Of a stretch of DNA of 64,000 nucleotides, positions 8,098-15,949 are shown in pieces. Each line of letters opens with the position of its first letter. Positions within the stretch are counted from its first letter, which is position 1. Origin of the DNA: CAYFMP01 sp964344215 (GTDB lineage Bacteria > Pseudomonadota > Alphaproteobacteria > Rhodospirillales > Casp-alpha2); assembly GCA_964344215.1 (NCBI GenBank), contig CAYFMP010000004.1, positions 36,174-100,173 of the forward strand, read 5' to 3'. The notes below the pieces were generated by a model. The model worked only from the letters and a program-made list of their open reading frames with translations. It was not told the origin of the DNA and searched no databases. The position numbers and the translations under genes are program-made.

Positions 8098-9387
8098 CTA
8101 GATCACGGCGAACTTGATAATGAACGCAACGGCCAGCACCAGGATCGCCGGGCTGACCTCGGCGAACCGGCCGGCAAGAATCTTGGCGGCGGAATAGGTG
8201 ATGAACCCGAACCCGATGCCGGAAGCGATCGAGAACGTCAGCGGCATGGCGATGGCGGTGACCACCGCCGGCGCCGTTTCGGTGACATCGTCCCATTCGA
8301 TTTCGGACAGTCCCCTGACCATCAGACAGGCGACGAACAGCAAAGCCGGAGCTGTCGCGAACGCCGGGATAGTGCCGGCCAGCGGCGCCAGGAACAGGCA
8401 CAGCAGGAAAAGGGCGGCGACGGTTACGGCGGTCAATCCGGTTCTACCGCCGGCGTTGATGCCCGCCGCGCTCTCGATGTAGCTGGTCGTCGTCGAGGTG
8501 CCGAGCGCGGCGCCGGCAATCGTCGCGCCGCTATCGGCCAACAGCGCCTGGCGGAGACGGGGCAGGCGGCCGTCCTCGTCCAACAGTCCGGCCCGGTGGG
8601 CGACGCCGACGAGCGTTCCGGCCGTATCGAACAGGTCGACGAACAGGAAAGCGAAAACGATTGCAATCAACCCGACTTCGAGAGCGCCCATGATGTCCAT
8701 CTGCATGAAGGTCGGAGCGATCGACGGTGGCATCGAGAAAACACCCCCGCCGGGGCTGACGCCGAGCAGCACGCTGATGACGGTGACGCCGAGAATGGAA
8801 ATGACGATGGAGCCTGGGATTTGCCGGGCACTGAGGGCGACGATAGCCAGGAAGCCGACCGTCGCCAGCAACGGCTCCGGTTTGGTGAGGTCGCCCAGCG
8901 TCACCAGGGTTGCCGGATGATCGACCACGATGCCGGCGTTTTTCAGCGCGATGATGGCGAGAAACAGCCCGATGCCGGCCGAAATCGAGATTTTCAGGGA
9001 TTTCGGTATGGCGTTGATGATCCACTCGCGAACCGGAAGAATACTCAGGATCAGGAAGATCACGCCGGAGACGAAGACCGCTCCCAAAGCCACCTGCCAT
9101 GTATGTCCCATGCCGAGAACGACGCCGTAGGTGAAATAGGCGTTGAGGCCCATGCCCGGAGCGAGCGCCACCGGGTAGTTGGCGTATAGGCCCATGATGG
9201 CGGTGCCGATGGCGGCGGCCAGGCAGGTCGCAACGAAAACAGCCCCTCGATCCATGCCGCTCTCGGCCAGGATCGAGGGATTGACGAATATGATGTAGGC
9301 CAGTGTCAGAAAGGTGGTCAAACCGGCCAGCAGTTCCGTGCGGACGGTCGAGTGGTTTTCGCTGATCTTGAAGAGCGCCTCGAGCAT
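8098..9387 (-). CDS. NCS2 family purine permease (AzgA type)
   Basis: This is a 429-residue polytopic inner-membrane transporter of the nucleobase/cation symporter 2 class, AzgA branch, which imports guanine, hypoxanthine or adenine with protons. It has about 12 hydrophobic segments. Family motifs seen are RTELLAGLTTFLTLAYIIFV at the start, NYPVALAPGMGLNAYFTY, FDTAGTLVGVA and GTSTTTSYIESAAGINAGGR. The length is normal (about 430). The substrate cannot be fixed from sequence alone. It lies 60 bases after the unknown membrane protein and 44 before the holin-like gene, on the same strand. No purine riboswitch is evident upstream. Confidence 0.9.
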   Translation of the reverse strand: MLEALFKISENHSTVRTELLAGLTTFLTLAYIIFVNPSILAESGMDRGAVFVATCLAAAIGTAIMGLYANYPVALAPGMGLNAYFTYGVVLGMGHTWQVALGAVFVSGVIFLILSILPVREWIINAIPKSLKISISAGIGLFLAIIALKNAGIVVDHPATLVTLGDLTKPEPLLATVGFLAIVALSARQIPGSIVISILGVTVISVLLGVSPGGGVFSMPPSIAPTFMQMDIMGALEVGLIAIVFAFLFVDLFDTAGTLVGVAHRAGLLDEDGRLPRLRQALLADSGATIAGAALGTSTTTSYIESAAGINAGGRTGLTAVTVAALFLLCLFLAPLAGTIPAFATAPALLFVACLMVRGLSEIEWDDVTETAPAVVTAIAMPLTFSIASGIGFGFITYSAAKILAGRFAEVSPAILVLAVAFIIKFAVI

Positions 9388-9447
9388 GGATTAGAACCCC
9401 CGTGACTTAAGTGACCGCATACGCGGAGACGGTTCCGACGATACGGC

Positions 9448-10608
9448 TCAGAAAGCCCAGAAAAATAGCATATGGGGAAGGCTGGGCATAATCCCATAAT
9501 CCATCTTGCCGTCGAAGGCTATGTAGAGCACCTGATTGGGCACAAACAGGTTGACGGTGGTCAGCAACAGCACCCCTTGGGCGAGCCTGTTTTCCCCGAA
9601 TCGCTGCGCCATCCAGTAGCTTGCGAGCATGACCGAAATGAATGCGAAGATGGCGTACCGGGTCATATCGCCGCCATAGAGCAACACCGCGGCAATACCG
9701 ATCGCCGGAGAGAAAATGAGGACGGCGTTCCACCAATCCCGCTCCTTGAGCATGAAATAGAACGCGAGGGCGATGATCAGCCAGCCCAACTTGAGGCTCG
9801 AGAACAGGCCGTCGTATGCCGACCACGCCCAAGCTCTCGGATACCAGAAGATCGAGGCGAGATCGCCCGACAGGAGTTTCGCCGTCAACAGAGGTTGGCC
9901 GCCGTCCGGAGCGGCCTGCCAGTAGAAGGGAAGATAGGCGGCCAGCATTACGCCGACGCCCAATACGGCCCAGACGAAGAACTTCAGGGTGCTTTCCCGG
10001 TTCATGTACTGAAGCAACAGGAAAAAAGCGAGCTGGGTAGCCGAACCTTCCTGGATAAAAACGGAGAGAACGTAGATCGCCCAAAAAACGAGCGGCTGCC
10101 GCCTGAAGGCGAACATCAGAACCATGGCGAGGCAGCGCGCCGCATCCGTGTTCCACAGATCGAAGAGGTTGTAGAGGACGGGAGCCGAAGTGGTGACGAT
10201 GGCGGTGACCGCGAAGGCCAGCAGTGCCGAACAGCCTTCCTTGATCGATACGATGAAGATCGAGAAAATCAGAAGAAAGATGAACGCGAGGTTCACAAAG
10301 GTTATGCCGTCGCCGCCGAGACCGATCATATAGGCGATCAGCGGAACGAGGATTCTGTACCCGGTCGGATGGCTCTGCCAATCGTAGTTGAAGGGATCCT
10401 TGGCGATCTCCGCGTAGTACTTGGAACCGCCGACCAGGGCATCGGGGAAGAACGGAAATGACGGCCTGACGTAGACCATCGCCAGGACCAGCATGATACC
10501 GGCGACGATGAGTCCGGCACGCGTCAGGCCGTGTCGGTCGATCAGGCGCTCCAGGGCGCGCCCGAGGCTGTCGAATTGCTCGGCAAAGAGCAGGGCGGTT
10601 CTTTCCAT
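9448..10608 (-). CDS. Polytopic membrane protein of unknown function
   Basis: This is a 386-residue protein with about nine or ten hydrophobic segments, beginning MERTALLFAEQFDSL. A large loop after the first helix (FFPDALVGGSKYYAEIAKDP, then a stretch rich in Asp, Tyr and Trp) and a TGYRILVPL segment resemble the general look of GT-C type glycosyltransferases or O-antigen-type membrane proteins. I cannot assign a family. It is divergent from proS (167-base gap) and first in a minus-strand run with the purine permease. G+C content and codon choice look slightly lower than the neighbours. The coding call is supported by continuous frame, third-position bias and plausible topology. Confidence 0.75.
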   Translation of the reverse strand: MERTALLFAEQFDSLGRALERLIDRHGLTRAGLIVAGIMLVLAMVYVRPSFPFFPDALVGGSKYYAEIAKDPFNYDWQSHPTGYRILVPLIAYMIGLGGDGITFVNLAFIFLLIFSIFIVSIKEGCSALLAFAVTAIVTTSAPVLYNLFDLWNTDAARCLAMVLMFAFRRQPLVFWAIYVLSVFIQEGSATQLAFFLLLQYMNRESTLKFFVWAVLGVGVMLAAYLPFYWQAAPDGGQPLLTAKLLSGDLASIFWYPRAWAWSAYDGLFSSLKLGWLIIALAFYFMLKERDWWNAVLIFSPAIGIAAVLLYGGDMTRYAIFAFISVMLASYWMAQRFGENRLAQGVLLLTTVNLFVPNQVLYIAFDGKMDYGIMPSLPHMLFFWAF

Positions 10609-10775
10609 TTCGGCTTGGGCCTTCCCGTGAACGTATCGAGAATCGGGAAAATATCATGTTCGCGTCGGCTGGGGTACCCGAATGCTGTCGCGGGGTCGCC
10701 GCGCGGCGTGGACAACGGCGGGCGGTTTCCCTACATTCGCGCCTTGAACCGATTGCTCGTCCATAAGGTGTGCCG

Positions 10776-12089
10776 ATGCGACTGTCCCGCTATTTCCTGC
10801 CGACCCTGAAGGAAGACCCGGCCGAGGCCGAGATCGTCTCGCATCGGCTGATGCTGCGGGCCGGTATGATCCGGCAGTCGAGCGCCGGCATCTATTCGTG
10901 GCTGCCGCTGGGCTATCGCGTTCTCAAGAAGATCGAGCAGATCGTCCGCGAGGAACAGAACGCCATCGGCTGTCACGAAATGCTGATGCCGACCATCCAG
11001 CCGGCCGACCTCTGGCGGACCAGCGGCCGCTATGACGACTATGGCCCGGAGATGCTGAGAATCCGCGATCGTCACGAACGCGACATGCTGTACGGACCGA
11101 CCAACGAAGAGCAGATCACCGAGATATTCCACGACACGCTGAGAAGCTACCGCGACCTGCCGAAACTGCTCTACCACATCCAATGGAAGTTCCGCGACGA
11201 AGTGCGGCCGCGCTTCGGCGTCATGCGCGGCCGCGAGTTTCTGATGAAGGACGCGTATTCTTTCGATTTGGACGCGGCCGGAGCGCGGCGATCCTACAAC
11301 AAGATGTTCGTCTCCTACCTCAAGACTTACGAGCGCATGGGTTTGACCGCGATTCCAATGGCCGCCGACACCGGCCCCATCGGCGGCGACATGAGCCACG
11401 AGTTTCTGATCCTGGCCGATACCGGCGAGAGCGAGATCGCTTGCCACAAGGACTGCCTGGATATGGAGTGGGCGGCCTCCGGCATCGATTTCGAGAGCGA
11501 TCTGCAGCCCATCGTCGACAGGTTGACCAGCCGTTACGCGGCGACCGACGAGAAGCGCGATGCCGACAAGGAACAGGCGCTGGGCGAAGATCTGGTGACG
11601 GCCAGGGGCATCGAGGTCGGGCATATTTTCTATTTCGGCACCAAGTACTCGGAAGCCATGGGCGCGACCGTGACCAGCCCGGATGGCGAGGAGGTCACGG
11701 TCGAGATGGGGTCCTACGGGATCGGCGTATCGCGCCTTGTTGGCGCCATAATCGAAGCGTCTCATGACGACGGCGGCATCGTCTGGCCGGAGTCGGTGGC
11801 GCCCTACCGGGTCGGCTTGATCAACCTGAAGGCCGACGACGAGGCGTGCGTCGGAACTTGCGAGAACACCTACACCGCTCTTCGCGACAAGGGGACGGAG
11901 GTTCTCTACGACGACCGTGACGCCAGGGCTGGGGCCAAGTTCGCCGACATGGACCTGATCGGCCTGCCGTGGCAACTGGTGATCGGTCCGCGCGGCCTGA
12001 AGAGCGGCATCGTCGAGCTGAAGGACCGCAAGTCCGGCGAACGCGAGGAACTGAGCCTCGAATCGGCGCTCGGTAGACTGACCGGTTGA
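10776..12089 (+). CDS. proS: Prolyl-tRNA synthetase (short alphaproteobacterial type)
   Basis: ProS is the cytoplasmic class II synthetase that charges tRNA-Pro. The 437-residue product begins MRLSRYFLPTLKEDPAEAEI. It contains class II motif 2 (HIQWKFRDEVRPRFGVMRGR) and motif 3 (MGSYGIGVSRLVGA), with GPTNEEQIT between. At this length it lacks the YbaK-like editing insertion, as is usual for alphaproteobacterial ProS. The ATG at 10776 is chosen over the GTG two codons upstream because an AAGG site lies 7 bases before it and it gives the family N-terminus. lolC follows directly, as in many alphaproteobacteria. Confidence 0.96.
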   Translation: MRLSRYFLPTLKEDPAEAEIVSHRLMLRAGMIRQSSAGIYSWLPLGYRVLKKIEQIVREEQNAIGCHEMLMPTIQPADLWRTSGRYDDYGPEMLRIRDRHERDMLYGPTNEEQITEIFHDTLRSYRDLPKLLYHIQWKFRDEVRPRFGVMRGREFLMKDAYSFDLDAAGARRSYNKMFVSYLKTYERMGLTAIPMAADTGPIGGDMSHEFLILADTGESEIACHKDCLDMEWAASGIDFESDLQPIVDRLTSRYAATDEKRDADKEQALGEDLVTARGIEVGHIFYFGTKYSEAMGATVTSPDGEEVTVEMGSYGIGVSRLVGAIIEASHDDGGIVWPESVAPYRVGLINLKADDEACVGTCENTYTALRDKGTEVLYDDRDARAGAKFADMDLIGLPWQLVIGPRGLKSGIVELKDRKSGEREELSLESALGRLTG

Positions 12090-12121
12090 ACGAGACCTTA
12101 GTCGGGGAGTTCAGGAAGAAC

Positions 12122-13366
12122 GTGTTTTCCCGTTTCGAATGGATGGTGGCGTTACGCTACCTGAGGGCCCGCCGCCAGGAAGGGTTCATTTCCGTCATCG
12201 CCTGGTTCTCGCTGTTGGGGATCGCCTTGGGCGTCGCCACCCTGATCATCGTGATGGCGGTGATGAACGGCTTCCGCCAGGAACTCCTGACCCGCATCCT
12301 CGGCTTGAACGGTCATCTGAGCGTCTATGGACAGGTCAACCGCCTCGAAAACTTCGAGGCCATGGCCGAACGGTTGCGCAAGGTCCACGGCGTCGTCGCC
12401 GTTACCCCGATGATCGAGGGCCAGGTCATGGCGACGGCCCGCGGCATCGCCCAAGGCGCCGTCGTCCGCGGCCTCAAGTCCGAAGATATGGCGCGACGCG
12501 AAATCGTCGCCGCCAACATCGAGGCCGGAGATCTGAAAGCGTTCCGGGGCCGCGATGCGGTCGCTATCGGCGCCCGGCTGGCCCAGAAGATGGGACTGCG
12601 GATCGGCGACAAGATCACGCTGATCTCGCCGCAGGGCATGGCCAGCGCTTTCGGAACAGTGCCTCGGCTGAAGGCCTTCCGGGTGGTGGCCACCTTCAAG
12701 GTCGGCATGTACGAGTACGACTCCAGCTTCATCTTCATGCCGCTGGAAGCGGCACAGGTCTATTTCCGGCTGAAGGACGCCGTCACCAACCTCGAAGTGT
12801 TCATCGACAACCCCGACCGGGCGCCGGCGTTGGGCAGCGTCATATCCAGCAGCGTCGCCGGCGCCGGCCGGGTCCACGATTGGCAGCGGGCCAACTCCAG
12901 CTTCTTCAACGCCATCCAGGTGGAACGCAACGTCATGTTCCTGATCCTCACCCTGATCATCCTGGTCGCCGCCTTCAACATCATCTCGTCGATGATCATG
13001 CTGGTGAAGGACAAGGGGCGCGACATCGCCATCCTGCGCACCATGGGCGCAACCCGCAGCATGATCATGCGGGTGTTCTTCATCGCCGGCGCCAGCGTCG
13101 GCACCATCGGCACTATGGTCGGATTCGGTCTCGGGCTCGCTTTCGCCGAGAACATCGAGGTCATTCGACAGTGGATTCAAGGCCTGACCGGAACCGAGTT
13201 GTTCGCTGCCGAAATCTATTTCCTGTCGCAACTGCCGGCCGTGGTCGACCCGGCCGAAGTCGTCGCCGTCGTCCTCATGGGGTTGGGCCTGTCGTTCCTG
13301 GCCACTCTCTATCCGTCGTGGCGGGCCGCCCGCCTCGATCCGGCCGAGGCGCTCCGCTATGAGTGA
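12122..13366 (+). CDS. lolC: Lipoprotein-releasing ABC transporter permease LolC/LolE type
   Basis: This permease releases outer-membrane lipoproteins from the inner membrane so that LolA can carry them. The protein has the family N-terminus FEWMVALRYLRARRQ, then EGFISVIAWFSLLG, and a first membrane helix. A large periplasmic domain follows (about residues 45-265), then three C-terminal helices with the FtsX-type pattern (FNIISSMIMLVKDKGRDIAI). The GTG at 12122 gives the family N-terminus. A TTG at 12086 overlapping the proS stop would add 12 residues but has no ribosome site. The end overlaps lolD by 8 bases. Alphaproteobacteria usually have one permease of this type, likely acting as a homodimer. 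Confidence 0.94.
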   Translation: MFSRFEWMVALRYLRARRQEGFISVIAWFSLLGIALGVATLIIVMAVMNGFRQELLTRILGLNGHLSVYGQVNRLENFEAMAERLRKVHGVVAVTPMIEGQVMATARGIAQGAVVRGLKSEDMARREIVAANIEAGDLKAFRGRDAVAIGARLAQKMGLRIGDKITLISPQGMASAFGTVPRLKAFRVVATFKVGMYEYDSSFIFMPLEAAQVYFRLKDAVTNLEVFIDNPDRAPALGSVISSSVAGAGRVHDWQRANSSFFNAIQVERNVMFLILTLIILVAAFNIISSMIMLVKDKGRDIAILRTMGATRSMIMRVFFIAGASVGTIGTMVGFGLGLAFAENIEVIRQWIQGLTGTELFAAEIYFLSQLPAVVDPAEVVAVVLMGLGLSFLATLYPSWRAARLDPAEALRYE

Positions 13367-14120
13367 GCGACCAACGGACAACGGCCCCAGCGCCGCCGAG
13401 ATGCACGATGCCGCCCGTCATCCCTTTGCCCTGGGCGTCAGCGGAAACGTGATCCTCGAGCTTCGCAGCATCGTCCGAACCTTCCACCAGGGTCGCGAAA
13501 CCATCGAGGTTCTGCGCGGAGTCGATCTGCGGATAGGGGAAGGCGAGATCGTCGGCCTGATCGGCCCGTCGGGGGCGGGGAAATCGACCTTACTGCACGT
13601 CGCCGGCCTGTTGGAAACGCCCGACGGCGGCGACATCGAAATCTGCGGCGAACCGTGCGGCGGCATCGGCGACGATGCGAGGACCACGGTTAGGCGCAAT
13701 CACTTGGGTTTCGTCTATCAGTATCACCATCTGCTGCCGGAGTTCTCGGCCCTCGAGAACATCGTCATTCCGCAGATCATTGCCGGTCTCGGCCGCGGCG
13801 AGGCCCGTCAGCGGGCCGTCGAACTGCTCAGGTGGATGGGTTTGGAGAACAGGGCCAAGCACCGTCCGGCCCGGTTGTCGGGCGGCGAGCAGCAGCGCGT
13901 CGCCATCGCCCGCGCCATCGCCGCTTCGCCGGACCTGTTGCTGGCCGATGAACCGACCGGCAACCTCGATCCACATACGGCCGACGAGGTATTCTCGATC
14001 CTTCTCAAACTGGCGCGGGGTGCCGGACTGGCGGCCTTGATCGCGACCCACAATCCGAACCTGGCGGCCAGGATGGACCGGGTGGTCCGACTGGACGACG
14101 GCAAGCTGCTCGCCGGTTAG
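13359..14120 (+). CDS. lolD: Lipoprotein-releasing ABC transporter ATPase
   Basis: LolD powers lipoprotein release by LolC. The 253-residue protein has Walker A GPSGAGKST, the signature LSGGEQQR, and Walker B with the D-loop, LLLADEPTGNLD. The H-loop is in ATHNPNLA. The QYHHLLPEFSALENI stretch is the LolD-type Q-loop region. It carries an N-terminal extension of about 30 residues (HDAARHPFALG and similar) compared with E. coli LolD, a common alphaproteobacterial feature. Translation starts inside lolC (8-base overlap). The stop overlaps the end of the convergent nitrile hydratase accessory gene by 4 bases, so no space is left for a terminator. Confidence 0.95.
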   Translation: MSERPTDNGPSAAEMHDAARHPFALGVSGNVILELRSIVRTFHQGRETIEVLRGVDLRIGEGEIVGLIGPSGAGKSTLLHVAGLLETPDGGDIEICGEPCGGIGDDARTTVRRNHLGFVYQYHHLLPEFSALENIVIPQIIAGLGRGEARQRAVELLRWMGLENRAKHRPARLSGGEQQRVAIARAIAASPDLLLADEPTGNLDPHTADEVFSILLKLARGAGLAALIATHNPNLAARMDRVVRLDDGKLLAG

Positions 14121-14485
14121 CCGGACCGGTCTTCGGTGCCGGCGGCCAACTCGATGGGCTGTCCGTGCGGCGTATTCAGATAGGCGCGTCGCCAGTTTTC
14201 CTTGCGTTGGTTCATGACCTCGAAGTCGACCACGCCTTTTGCCGCAACCAGCCCCTCGAGGGCTCGTAACCAATGATCGTAATAGGTATCGCCGAGATCG
14301 GGGTCGCCCTCGGCCTGCGCCCTGGTGATCTCGGTGCCCAAAGCCTCCGACCATTCGGGCCATGTAAAGACGCCGGCTTCCGACAGCTTGACGGCCAATG
14401 CAAACGCCTGCGCCTGCCACGGTTCGGCGAACACCGGTCCGTCGTCGTCATGCGGTTGCAGCGGGAGAGGTTCGAATGCCGCCAT
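14117..14485 (-). CDS. Nitrile hydratase accessory protein (activator, P14K-like)
   Basis: This 122-residue protein resembles the N-terminal half of the nitrile hydratase beta subunit, as the activators and metallochaperones for cobalt insertion do. Shared stretches are FAEPWQAQAFALAVKL, TWPEWSEALG, YYDHWLRALEGLV and a tail with NWRRAYLNTPHGQPI. It is third in the alpha-beta-accessory order and starts 14 bases after the beta stop, as expected for a cobalt-type operon. It would form a complex with the alpha subunit and help load cobalt and oxidise the active-site cysteines. The gene ends against lolD with a 4-base overlap. Confidence 0.85.
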   Translation of the reverse strand: MAAFEPLPLQPHDDDGPVFAEPWQAQAFALAVKLSEAGVFTWPEWSEALGTEITRAQAEGDPDLGDTYYDHWLRALEGLVAAKGVVDFEVMNQRKENWRRAYLNTPHGQPIELAAGTEDRSG

Positions 14486-14499
14486 CGAACTCCGTTCCT

Positions 14500-15168
14500 T
14501 CAGGCCGGTTCCAGGTAGGGCTCCCAGAGGTCGACGTGGACCGTGTCGCGGGCGGGAGCCTCAGCGCCCCACAGTTCGCGCCCCGAAAACCGAACCGAAT
14601 AGAGATGTTGGCCTTCGCGAATGCCGAGCGCGCTCCGGTCGGGAAACACGTGGGCACCGTGGTGCAGGTGGACGACGCCCTGGCGGCCGCGGGCATAGCG
14701 CGGTGCCCGGGTATGGCCGAGGGGATTGCGATTGTGCACGCGGACCCGGTCGCCGACGTCGAACTTCGGCGGCGCATCCAGTTGCATCGAAGTCGGACCG
14801 CCCTTGAGAAGAATTCTCTCGGTCGTTTCGGGGTCGGGTAGGCGGAGACCGGCGGCATCGTCCGATGACGGGCCGGCCTTCCCCGTCCTTAGCTCGTCGG
14901 CCGTCACCAGGCCGCTTTCGACGAGCAGCGTTTCAAGTCCGGCCAGCCAGTTCTCGTAGTAGCTGTGGGCCAGGTAATCGGCCGGGTTCTGGCGCTCGCG
15001 GGCGTACCGGGACTTATCGATGTTCCAGCGCCCGAGCATGCCGGCTGCCAGCGTGATGGCGAAGGCGCGGCGCTCCCATTCGGCGTGGAAGACGGGTTCA
15101 TCCGCCTCCGGTTCCGGATCGACCGGTCCGAACCCCTGCATGCCGCCCATGTCGTGGGCGCCGTTCAT
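14500..15168 (-). CDS. nthB: Nitrile hydratase beta subunit
   Basis: The beta subunit pairs with alpha to hydrate nitriles to amides. The product is 222 residues from the ATG complementary to 15166-15168, beginning MNGAHDMGGMQGFGPVDPEP, the typical family start. It contains RNPADYLAHSYYENWLAGLE near residues 55-75. The C-terminal SH3-like domain has KFDVGDRVRVHNRNPLGHTR and the conserved end LYSVRFSGRELWG. The start overlaps the alpha stop (ATGA), so alpha and beta are translationally coupled. A longer frame exists upstream but would reach into the alpha gene. Confidence 0.93.
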   Translation of the reverse strand: MNGAHDMGGMQGFGPVDPEPEADEPVFHAEWERRAFAITLAAGMLGRWNIDKSRYARERQNPADYLAHSYYENWLAGLETLLVESGLVTADELRTGKAGPSSDDAAGLRLPDPETTERILLKGGPTSMQLDAPPKFDVGDRVRVHNRNPLGHTRAPRYARGRQGVVHLHHGAHVFPDRSALGIREGQHLYSVRFSGRELWGAEAPARDTVHVDLWEPYLEPA

Positions 15169-15770
15169 GGCGATTTCGCTTTCTCGACACCGATCATGGA
15201 ATTTCGCGTCACCAGTTTCTCCAGGCGCTCCGCATCCCATCCCTCGGTGCCTTCAGGGCGTTCGGGAATGACCAGGTAGCGCATTTCCGAGGTCGAATCC
15301 CAGACCCGGATTTCGACGTCGTCGCCGAGCTCGGTGCCGAACTCTTCGAGCACGCTACGCGGGTCGATCACGACGCGCGAACGGTAGGGTGAGGACTTGT
15401 ACCAGACCGGCGGCAGGCCGAGGACGGTCCATGGGTAGCACGAACAGAGCGTGCAGACGACGACGTTGTGAACCTCCGGCGTGTTCTCGACAGCCTTGAT
15501 GTGTTCGCCCTGACGGCCTTCGTAGCCGAACTCGAGGACGGCCTCGGTGGCGTCGGTCAGCAGCCTGGTCCTGAATTCGAAGTCGGTCCAGGCGCGGGCG
15601 ACGACGCGGGCGCCGCGGTGCGGGCCGACCTTGTTCTCGTAGGTGTCGATCAGCAGATCGAGCGAGTCCTGATCGACCAATCCCTTCTCGACCAAAAGGC
15701 TTTCCAGCGCCTTGACCCGGAGCGCGGTATCGGCGGGCGGATCGGTGTGATCGTGTCCGTCGTGCGGCAT
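15165..15770 (-). CDS. nthA: Nitrile hydratase alpha subunit, cobalt type
   Basis: The alpha subunit carries the metal that hydrates R-CN to R-CONH2. The metal claw VCTLCSC is at residues 105-111, followed by YPW and a PPVWYKS stretch. Threonine after the first cysteine marks the cobalt class, whereas iron enzymes have VCSLCSC. The start complementary to 15770 (MPHDGHDHTDPP) is chosen because GGAGGAAA lies 5-12 bases upstream and the length (201 residues) fits the family. The frame upstream of it is non-coding by pattern. Thiocyanate hydrolase gamma subunit is related and uses the same claw. The separate beta subunit and activator favour nitrile hydratase. No amidase gene is next to it. Confidence 0.93.
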   Translation of the reverse strand: MPHDGHDHTDPPADTALRVKALESLLVEKGLVDQDSLDLLIDTYENKVGPHRGARVVARAWTDFEFRTRLLTDATEAVLEFGYEGRQGEHIKAVENTPEVHNVVVCTLCSCYPWTVLGLPPVWYKSSPYRSRVVIDPRSVLEEFGTELGDDVEIRVWDSTSEMRYLVIPERPEGTEGWDAERLEKLVTRNSMIGVEKAKSP

Positions 15771-15855
15771 GTATTTCCTCCGCTGCCGGAAAAGCATCGC
15801 ACAGGGGCCAAGGCGGCGCAACGATTGCGCCGGTCGTTGCGATGGGGAGGTCGAG

Positions 15856-15887
15856 TTATCCGCGCCGGGGGGAAATCTTGTGGATAA
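15856..15887. promoter_or_regulatory. DnaA-box-like sites between nthA and dnaE
   Basis: TGTGGATAA at 15879-15887 is the exact complement of the strong DnaA box TTATCCACA. A second, weaker match, TTATCCGCG, lies at 15856-15864. Both sit in the 179-base divergent region between nthA and dnaE, 63-94 bases upstream of the dnaE ATG. Whether DnaA binds here is untested. Confidence 0.45.
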
Positions 15888-15949
15888 CTGGCAAACGACC
15901 ATCAACATATGGTGACATTTGGAGGCGGCTGTGGAATCCTACCGAAACC

